Source of the DNA: an uncultured Oscillospiraceae bacterium
GTDB lineage: Bacteria; Bacillota; Clostridia; Oscillospirales; Oscillospiraceae
Assembly: GCA_910588635.1 (NCBI GenBank)
Contig: CAJUPW010000003.1
Span: 1 to 64,000 of the forward strand
DNA: 64,000 nt
Reading direction: 5' to 3'
The translations under genes and the position numbers were made by a program. Below, in pieces: positions 58,672 through 64,000 of the stretch. The notes beneath the pieces are model-generated. The model was given only the letters and a program-made list of their open reading frames with translations. It did no database searches and had not been told where the DNA came from. Positions within the stretch are counted from its first letter, which is position 1, and every line of letters starts with the position of its first letter.

Positions 58672-59445
58672 ATGAACGAACAGACGCGGGAGAGGCAATT
58701 TCATATTCAGTGCACCCAGGGGGAGACGGGCGGGTACTGCATTCTGCCCGGCGATCCGGGCCGGTGTCAGGCCATCGCCCAGTACTTTGACGATCCGGTC
58801 CATGTCCGGACCAACCGGGAATATGTCACATATACCGGGACGCTGCTGGGTGAAAAGGTGAGCGTGGTGTCCACCGGCATCGGAGGCCCCTCCGCCGCCA
58901 TCGCCATGGAGGAACTGGCCAATCTGGGCGTTCACACCTTTATCCGGGTGGGCACCTGCGGGGGAATCGACCTGGCTGTGCGCAGCGGAGATGTGGCGGT
59001 GGCCACCGGGGCGGTGCGTATGGAGGGGACCAGCCGGGAGTACGCCCCCATCGAGTGGCCCGCCGTCCCCGATTTCACCGTCGCCTCCGCCCTGGTGGAG
59101 GCATGCCGGCGCCTGGGCTGCTCCTGGCACGCCGGGGTGGTCCAGAGCAAGGACTCCTTCTACGGCCAGCACTCCCCGTCTCGGATGCCCGTGTCCTATG
59201 AGCTGGAGCGGAAGTGGGAGGCGTGGAAGCGGCTGGGGGTTCTGGCCTCCGAGATGGAGACCGCCGCCCTGTTTACCGTGGCCGCCAGCCGGCGGGTGCG
59301 GTGCGGCGCCGTGTTCCACGTGATCTGGAATCAGGAGCGGGAGAAGGCCGGACTGGACCAGGAGGAGTCCCTGAACACCGAGATCGCCATAGCGGTGGGG
59401 GTGGAGGCCATGAAGCTGTTGATTGAGCAGGACCGGAAGGGATGA
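58672..59445 (+). CDS. udp: Nucleoside phosphorylase, uridine phosphorylase type
   Basis: 257 residues of the PNP/UDP family. ILPGDPGRC binds phosphate, STGIGGPSAAIAMEELANLG and FIRVGTCGGID follow, and SEMETAALFTVAASRRVRCGAV holds the ribose-binding Met-Glu. The DSFY segment and the chain length favour uridine phosphorylase over purine nucleoside phosphorylase. It salvages uridine to uracil and ribose-1-phosphate. GGAGGT is upstream of the ATG. Confidence 0.88.
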   Translation: MNEQTRERQFHIQCTQGETGGYCILPGDPGRCQAIAQYFDDPVHVRTNREYVTYTGTLLGEKVSVVSTGIGGPSAAIAMEELANLGVHTFIRVGTCGGIDLAVRSGDVAVATGAVRMEGTSREYAPIEWPAVPDFTVASALVEACRRLGCSWHAGVVQSKDSFYGQHSPSRMPVSYELERKWEAWKRLGVLASEMETAALFTVAASRRVRCGAVFHVIWNQEREKAGLDQEESLNTEIAIAVGVEAMKLLIEQDRKG

Positions 59446-59451
59446 ACGGGG

Positions 59452-59480
59452 TTGACTTCCCCGGAAATCTCTGCTACACT
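59452..59480 (+). promoter_or_regulatory. Promoter of the MATE exporter gene
   Basis: TTGACT (59452-59457) and TACACT (59475-59480), 17 bp apart. Initiation near 59487 gives a leader of about 115 nt. Confidence 0.7.
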
Positions 59481-59509
59481 GGCCAAAAGAGCACAACTGC
59501 ATAAATGAA

Positions 59510-59570
59510 GAGGCGTTCATAAGTTACCCCTGTGGTACGGCTTGGCCGTATGGTAGCTTTTGGGCGTCTC
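59510..59570 (+). promoter_or_regulatory. Structured leader of the MATE gene, candidate cis-regulatory RNA
   Basis: Three nested helices: GAGGCG (59510-59515)/CGTCTC (59565-59570), AAGTTACC (59521-59528)/GGTAGCTT (59552-59559), and TACGGC (59536-59541)/GCCGTA (59545-59550), with unpaired stretches between. I could not match it to a known riboswitch class. Confidence 0.4.
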
Positions 59571-59601
59571 TATTTGTACACAGAAAGAGGAGGTAACTGC
59601 C

Positions 59602-60915
59602 ATGAACAACATGACCCAGGGGAGCATTGCCAAGGCGCTGACCGCCTTCACCGTGCCCCTGATCCTCAGCGGGGTGTTCCAGCAGATGTTCAACTGGGTG
59701 GACGCCTTTATCGTGGGCAACGTGGAGGGGGAACTGGCGCTGGCCGGAATCGGCGCGGTCACCTCCACATACTCCATGTTCGTCATGATAATCGTAGGCT
59801 TCACCTCCGGGCTGTCCGTGCTTGCCGCCCAGCGGTTCGGTATGGGGCGGCCGGAGGACCTGGGACCTCTTCTGGCCACTTTCAGTGTAATTCTGGGCGG
59901 AATCTATCTGGCTGTCTGCGCCTTTGGGGCGGTGTTTGTGGAGAATATCCTGATTTTTCTGGACACCCCGGCGAACATCTTCCAAAATGCGGAGGATTAT
60001 CTGCGCATCATGTTTACAGGCATCCCCTTTCTGGCCCTGTACAACACCTGCTGCGCCGTGCTGCGGGGCCTGGGGGACAGCAGAGCCCCGTTCAGCTCCG
60101 TCATGGTGTGCTGTGTCATCAACGTGTTTCTGGACCTGATCTTTGTGGCCGGGCTGCGGCTGGGCACGGCGGGGGCGGCCATCGCCACGGTTCTGTCCCA
60201 AATCGCTATGACGGTTTATATCCTGTGGTACGCGGCAGTAAAATACCCCTTCCTGCGGCCCCGGCGGGGCATGTTCCGCCGGGGGACGGCGGGGGAGGGG
60301 ACCCGCTTCGGCATCCCTCCCGCCATTCAATCCGGGACTACCTCCTTCGGCAACATTATTCTCCAGCGGTTCATGAACGGCTTCGGCGACCAGACGGTGG
60401 CCGCCATTACCACCGCCTACCGGGTAGACTCGGTGCTGCTGCTGCCCATTATCAACTTCGGCTCGGGCATCGCCACGGTGGTGGGACAAAATATCGGGGC
60501 GGGCCGTCCGGAGCGGGCAAAACAGGCGATGAAAACCGGGGCGGCCATGATCGCGGGAATTTCCTTGCTGCTGACCTTGCTGATTGTGGCGGCCGGAAAA
60601 GCGCTCATTGCCATGTTCGGGCTGACTCCGGAATCGGTGGAGGTCGGGCAGGCATTCTTTATCCGCCTGGCCAGCTTCTATGTGGTCTACGGCCTGGCCA
60701 TGGCGGTGCGGGGCTACCTGGAGGGGTTGGGAGATATGACCTTCTCCAGCATGGCGGGCATCGCCGCTCTGCTGGTGCGCATTGCGTCCTCCTACGCCTT
60801 GGCGGGGGTGTTGGGCAGAATGGTCATCGCCTACGCCGAGGCCATTTCGTGGCTGGTTCTGCTGGGGCTGTACCTGCTGCGGTACGCCTGGAAGAGCCGA
60901 GTCCGGCCGGCGTAG
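59602..60915 (+). CDS. MATE family efflux transporter
   Basis: 437 residues from the ATG with GAGGAGGT upstream. Twelve helices in two homologous halves (KALTAFTVPLILSGVFQQMF and GIPPAIQSGTTSFGNIILQ as the first helix of each), FNWVDAFIVGN and VVGQNIGAGRPERAKQAMKTG as family motifs. It exports drugs or metabolites using a Na+ or H+ gradient. The structured leader before it suggests ligand or translation-linked control. Confidence 0.92.
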   Translation: MNNMTQGSIAKALTAFTVPLILSGVFQQMFNWVDAFIVGNVEGELALAGIGAVTSTYSMFVMIIVGFTSGLSVLAAQRFGMGRPEDLGPLLATFSVILGGIYLAVCAFGAVFVENILIFLDTPANIFQNAEDYLRIMFTGIPFLALYNTCCAVLRGLGDSRAPFSSVMVCCVINVFLDLIFVAGLRLGTAGAAIATVLSQIAMTVYILWYAAVKYPFLRPRRGMFRRGTAGEGTRFGIPPAIQSGTTSFGNIILQRFMNGFGDQTVAAITTAYRVDSVLLLPIINFGSGIATVVGQNIGAGRPERAKQAMKTGAAMIAGISLLLTLLIVAAGKALIAMFGLTPESVEVGQAFFIRLASFYVVYGLAMAVRGYLEGLGDMTFSSMAGIAALLVRIASSYALAGVLGRMVIAYAEAISWLVLLGLYLLRYAWKSRVRPA

Positions 60916-60922
60916 GCCAGGC

Positions 60923-60944
60923 GCGGCGGCGGAAACGCCGCCGC
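60923..60944 (+). terminator. GC-rich hairpin after the MATE gene
   Basis: GCGGCGGCG / CGCCGCCGC with a GAAA tetraloop, 8 bp after the stop. No T-tract follows, so termination would be weak. Confidence 0.4.
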
Positions 60945-60989
60945 CCTCTGCCACGGGGGGAAATCCGTCATTTTTTTGCGTGAAAATTA

Positions 60990-61018
60990 TTGACATTTGG
61001 GGTATAACCCGCTATTAT
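60990..61018 (+). promoter_or_regulatory. Promoter of potABC
   Basis: TTGACA (60990-60995) and TATTAT (61013-61018), 17 bp apart. A leader of about 100 nt follows. Confidence 0.75.
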
Positions 61019-61125
61019 GTATCTCGCTATCCGTGAAAGCCAAAATGTCCGTAGTCAGCGGACATTGGGTGAATAAATCGAGGGAGCTGACAAGGTAAAA
61101 AAACAGAAGAAATGGGGGAGGATAC

Positions 61126-62295
61126 ATGTCCAAGGAGTTGATCCGCCTGACCGACTGCGTCATGGCGTTCGACGAGGATATCGTTCTCGACAAAATCAAT
61201 TTAAGCATTCAGGATAAGGAGTTCCTCACACTGCTCGGGCCCAGCGGGTGCGGCAAGACCACCACGCTTAGAATCATCGGTGGTTTCCAGACGCCCACCT
61301 CTGGAGATGTTTTGTTCGACGGGGTGAGGATTAATGCTGTCCCGCCGCATAAAAGGACCATCAACACGGTGTTTCAAAAGTACGCCCTGTTTCCCCACCT
61401 GAACGTGTACGAAAATATTGCCTTCGGCCTACGCATCCCCAAGGCGGACGCCTCGGGGCAGAAGGTGAAGCTGCCCGAGGAGGAGATCGACCGGCGGGTG
61501 ACGGAGATGCTGGAGGTAGTCAACCTGCGGGGCTTTGAGAAGCGGCGGACCACCCAGCTCTCCGGCGGCCAGCAGCAGCGGGTGGCCATCGCCCGGGCGC
61601 TGGTGAACCGGCCCCGTGTGCTGCTGCTGGACGAGCCTCTGGGCGCTCTGGACCTAAAGCTGCGCAAGGACATGCAGAACGAGCTCAAGCGCATCCAGCG
61701 GGCCATGGAGATTACCTTCGTCTACGTCACCCACGACCAGGAGGAGGCGCTTGCCATGTCGGATACGGTGGTGGTCATGGACGCCGGCCGCATCCAGCAG
61801 ATCGGCTCCCCTGAGGACATCTACAACGAGCCCCAAAACGCCTTTGTGGCCGACTTCATCGGCGAGTCCAACATCATCGACGGCGTCATGCGCGCCGACG
61901 GGGTGGTGGAGATATTCAACCGCCGCTTCCCGTGTCTGGACGGGGGCTTCGGAAAGGACGAGGCGGTGGACGTGGTCATCCGCCCCGAGGATGTGGACAT
62001 CGTCCCCGAGGACCAGGGCCAGCTCAAGGGCACCGTCACCTCGGTCACCTTCAAGGGGATGCAGTACGATATCATTGTGGATTTCTACGGCTTTAAGTGG
62101 CTGATTCAGACCACCGACCTGTCTCCCGTGGGCAGCCGCATCGGTATCAAGATCGATCCCGACGGCATCCATGTGATGAAGAAGAGCGAATACTCCGGCA
62201 TGTTCGGCGACTACTCCTCCTACTCCGAGGAGTACGAGGAGATCAGCGACGCCAGCTATGGCCCGGAGGGGGAGGACAGCGGGGATGAAGAATAA
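61126..62295 (+). CDS. potA: Spermidine/putrescine ABC transporter ATP-binding protein
   Basis: 389 residues. Walker A GPSGCGKTT, Q-loop QKYALFPHLNVYENIAFGL, signature LSGGQQQRVAIARALV, Walker B LLLDEPLGALD, switch His VTHDQEEALAMSD, and a TOBE domain of about 120 residues. The last 30 residues are acidic (SEEYEEISDASYGPEGEDSG), an unusual tail. GGGGGAGG lies before the ATG. With potB and potC downstream it forms a polyamine importer; the binding protein gene potD probably lies beyond the window. Confidence 0.93.
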   Translation: MSKELIRLTDCVMAFDEDIVLDKINLSIQDKEFLTLLGPSGCGKTTTLRIIGGFQTPTSGDVLFDGVRINAVPPHKRTINTVFQKYALFPHLNVYENIAFGLRIPKADASGQKVKLPEEEIDRRVTEMLEVVNLRGFEKRRTTQLSGGQQQRVAIARALVNRPRVLLLDEPLGALDLKLRKDMQNELKRIQRAMEITFVYVTHDQEEALAMSDTVVVMDAGRIQQIGSPEDIYNEPQNAFVADFIGESNIIDGVMRADGVVEIFNRRFPCLDGGFGKDEAVDVVIRPEDVDIVPEDQGQLKGTVTSVTFKGMQYDIIVDFYGFKWLIQTTDLSPVGSRIGIKIDPDGIHVMKKSEYSGMFGDYSSYSEEYEEISDASYGPEGEDSGDEE

Positions 62296-63121
62296 GCTGT
62301 CCTGGTTTGCCGTCCCCTATGTGGGCTGGATGGCGCTGATGGTGGTCATCCCCATTCTCATTATGGTGGTCTACGCGTTTACCACCGCGGAATTTCAGGG
62401 TACCCTGGAAAACTTCGCGGAGATGGGCGCTTACACGGCGGTGTTTCTCCGCTCCTTCCGGCTGGCGGTTATCGCAACTCTGGTCTGCCTGCTCATCGGC
62501 TACCCGGTATCCTACTGGATGGCCCACGAGGGCCCCGGCTTCCAGCGCCTCGCCATGGCGCTTATCATGCTGCCCATGTGGATGAACTTCTTGCTGCGGA
62601 CCTACTCCTGGATGTCCATTCTGGAGAATAACGGTCTGCTCAACCAGTTTTTCAAGGCCATCGGCCTGCTGGACGCCCTGGGGGTGGAGTACATCCCCAT
62701 GATCGGCACCCCGGGAGCGGTGGTGCTGGGCATGGTGTACAACTACCTGCCCTTTATGATCCTGCCCATTTACTCGGTTATCGTCAAGCTGGACGGCAGC
62801 CTGCTGGAGGCCGCCCGGGACCTGGGGGCGGACAGCCGCCGGGTGTTCCGAAGGGTGATCCTGCCCCTGTCTCTGCCCGGGGTTCTGTCCGGGGTGACCA
62901 TGGTGTTTGTCCCCTCGGTGTCCACCTTCGCCATCTCCCGGCTGCTGGGCGGGGGCACCCAGATGATGCTGGGCGACCTGATCGAGCAGCAGTTTCTGGG
63001 CGGGGCCTACGACCCCCACCTGGGGGCGGCCATCTCCATGGTGATGATGGTCATTGTCGTGCTGTGCATGGTGGTGATGAATCACTTCGGCGAGGGTGAG
63101 GAACAGGCGGTGATGCTCTGA
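62285..63121 (+). CDS. potB: Spermidine/putrescine ABC transporter permease PotB
   Basis: 278 residues from the ATG at 62285, which overlaps the potA end by 11 bp and has GGGGGAGG upstream. Six helices, the EAA loop EAARDLGADSRRVFRRVILPL at about 178-198, and PotB-like MNFLLRTYSWMSIL. It pairs with PotC as the membrane channel. Its stop shares an A with the potC start. Confidence 0.93.
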   Translation: MKNKLSWFAVPYVGWMALMVVIPILIMVVYAFTTAEFQGTLENFAEMGAYTAVFLRSFRLAVIATLVCLLIGYPVSYWMAHEGPGFQRLAMALIMLPMWMNFLLRTYSWMSILENNGLLNQFFKAIGLLDALGVEYIPMIGTPGAVVLGMVYNYLPFMILPIYSVIVKLDGSLLEAARDLGADSRRVFRRVILPLSLPGVLSGVTMVFVPSVSTFAISRLLGGGTQMMLGDLIEQQFLGGAYDPHLGAAISMVMMVIVVLCMVVMNHFGEGEEQAVML

Positions 63122-64000
63122 TGAAACAAAATAACCGCTTTGGCAGCCGCCTGGTTATTGGGCTGATGTTCTTATTCCTGTACGCCCCCATTATTCTGCT
63201 GATTATCTTTTCCTTCAACGCCGGGGACTCCAGCGCCGTGTGGAAGGGCTTTTCCCTCCACTGGTACGGCCGTCTGTTCCGGAACCGGCTGATTATGGAG
63301 AGCGTCTACACCACTCTTCTGGTCTCTTTGCTGGCTACCGCCATTTCCACAGTGGCCGGCACCTTCGCCGCCATCGGGCTGTACAGCCTGGGGCGCCGCC
63401 GCCGGGAGGCCTTGCTCACGGTGAACAACATCCCCATGATGAACGCCGACATTGTCACCGGCGTATCCCTGTGCCTGTTCTTTGTGGCCTTCTTCCAGGG
63501 CTGGGGGACCTTCGCCCGGTGGTTCAACTCCATCCAGAGCGCGGTGGAGCTGCCCGACCGGCTGGTACTGGGCTTTACTACCCTTCTGCTGGCCCATGTG
63601 GCCTTCAATATCCCCTATGTGATCCTCAATGTGGCCCCCAAGCTGCGGCAGATGGACCGCAACCTGATGGACGCGGCCCAGGACCTGGGCTGCACCTGGA
63701 TGCAGGCCTTCTGGAAGGTGATGCTCCCCGAAATCAAGCCGGGCATCGTCTCCGGGGCGCTCATCGCCTTCACCATGTCCATCGACGACTTCATCATCTC
63801 CTACTTCACCGCCGGGTCGGCCAGCTCCACCCTGGCCATGTCCATCTACGGCATGACCAAGAAGCGGGTCACGCCGGAGGTGAACGCCGTGTCCACCCTA
63901 CTGTTCCTGTCGGTGCTGGTGCTGTTGGTGCTGTCCAACCTGAAGGAGGTGCGCCAGGAGACCCGGGAGCGGCTGGGGACGGCCCGCAGACCCTCCGCCC
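63121..64000 (+). CDS. potC: Spermidine/putrescine ABC transporter permease PotC, truncated by window edge
   Basis: At least 293 residues, still open at the right edge. It starts MKQNNRFGSRLVIGLMFLFL, has LYAPIILLIIFSFN and the EAA loop DAAQDLGCTWMQAFWKVMLP, then TMSIDDFIISYFTAG, all characteristic of PotC. The start overlaps the potB stop by 1 bp (TGATG). It completes the polyamine channel. Confidence 0.93.
   Translation, partial: MKQNNRFGSRLVIGLMFLFLYAPIILLIIFSFNAGDSSAVWKGFSLHWYGRLFRNRLIMESVYTTLLVSLLATAISTVAGTFAAIGLYSLGRRRREALLTVNNIPMMNADIVTGVSLCLFFVAFFQGWGTFARWFNSIQSAVELPDRLVLGFTTLLLAHVAFNIPYVILNVAPKLRQMDRNLMDAAQDLGCTWMQAFWKVMLPEIKPGIVSGALIAFTMSIDDFIISYFTAGSASSTLAMSIYGMTKKRVTPEVNAVSTLLFLSVLVLLVLSNLKEVRQETRERLGTARRPSA

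Noticed and set aside
1..64000. CRISPR arrays, tRNA or rRNA genes, complete insertion sequences or prophage genes
   Set aside because: No regularly spaced repeats, cloverleaf sequences, rRNA segments, transposase or phage structural genes were recognised on either strand.

Overview
The window reads as a chromosomal segment of a GC-rich, endospore-forming, meso-DAP-type Clostridia. It fits best a member of Oscillospiraceae in the Flavonifractor/Lawsonibacter/Pseudoflavonifractor/Intestinimonas area. The placement is an inference from high GC with Firmicutes-type AGGAGG ribosome sites, a SpoVD-like PBP with PASTA domains, SpoIID-like and spore-type peptidoglycan-binding proteins, a DNPR-type (DAP-adding) MurE with lysA and dapF nearby, and a Firmicutes gene order (mraZ-rsmH-ftsL-pbp; dprA-topA-trmFO; der-plsY-gpsA). 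No rRNA, tRNA, CRISPR array or intact insertion sequence was seen.

Layout. 1-10.2 kb (+): end of a MacB-type ABC exporter, an S-layer-homology protein, a family II pyrophosphatase with CBS/DRTGG regulatory domains, cutC, and a ferric-iron-type ABC importer (binding lipoprotein, fused permease, ATPase) with a terminator after the lipoprotein gene. 10.2-17.7 kb (-): DUF512 radical SAM gene, NERD gene, der, plsY, gpsA, alaX, a guanylate kinase-like gene and a DUF3221-like gene. The NERD gene is AT-rich and looks inserted, and a palindromic repeat lies between plsY and gpsA. 17.9-20.1 kb (+): a three-gene set with a SpoIID-like domain fused to peptidoglycan-binding repeats. 20.3-21.1 kb (-): a small protein and a type 4 uracil-DNA glycosylase. 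21.4-35.2 kb (+): the division and cell wall cluster mraZ, rsmH, ftsL, pbp, murE, mraY, ftsW, murG, murA, ftsQ, ftsZ. It lacks murF, murD, murB, murC and ftsA, and has repeat or duplication scars at the places where murF and murD usually sit.

35.2-49 kb: lrgAB behind an XRE regulator, lysA and glnA from divergent promoters, dapF, an rRNA/tRNA methyltransferase of the SpoU family, an MFS transporter, dprA, topA, a frameshifted trmFO, a second XRE module and plsX. 49-64 kb: a heavy-metal set (P-type ATPase, HMA chaperone, CadC-like repressor with operator), a biotin-dependent carboxyltransferase, a small transcription unit with two possible 42-residue proteins, an HPr-like protein lacking the phosphorylatable histidine, trkH-trkA, a secreted hypothetical protein, a uridine phosphorylase-like gene, a MATE exporter with a structured leader, and potABC running off the end.

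The most unusual items are: (1) two divergent XRE/small-protein modules with the same promoter-operator geometry (half-sites 30 bp apart centre to centre, one inside the promoter spacer), each tied to a housekeeping gene (lrgAB, plsX); (2) a 30-bp direct duplication that has replaced the C-terminus of MurE; (3) a possible pseudoknotted RNA between ftsL and the pbp gene; (4) a hairpin that can hide both the ribosome site and start codon of murA; (5) a family of double-hairpin intergenic repeats whose variable arms keep their pairing.
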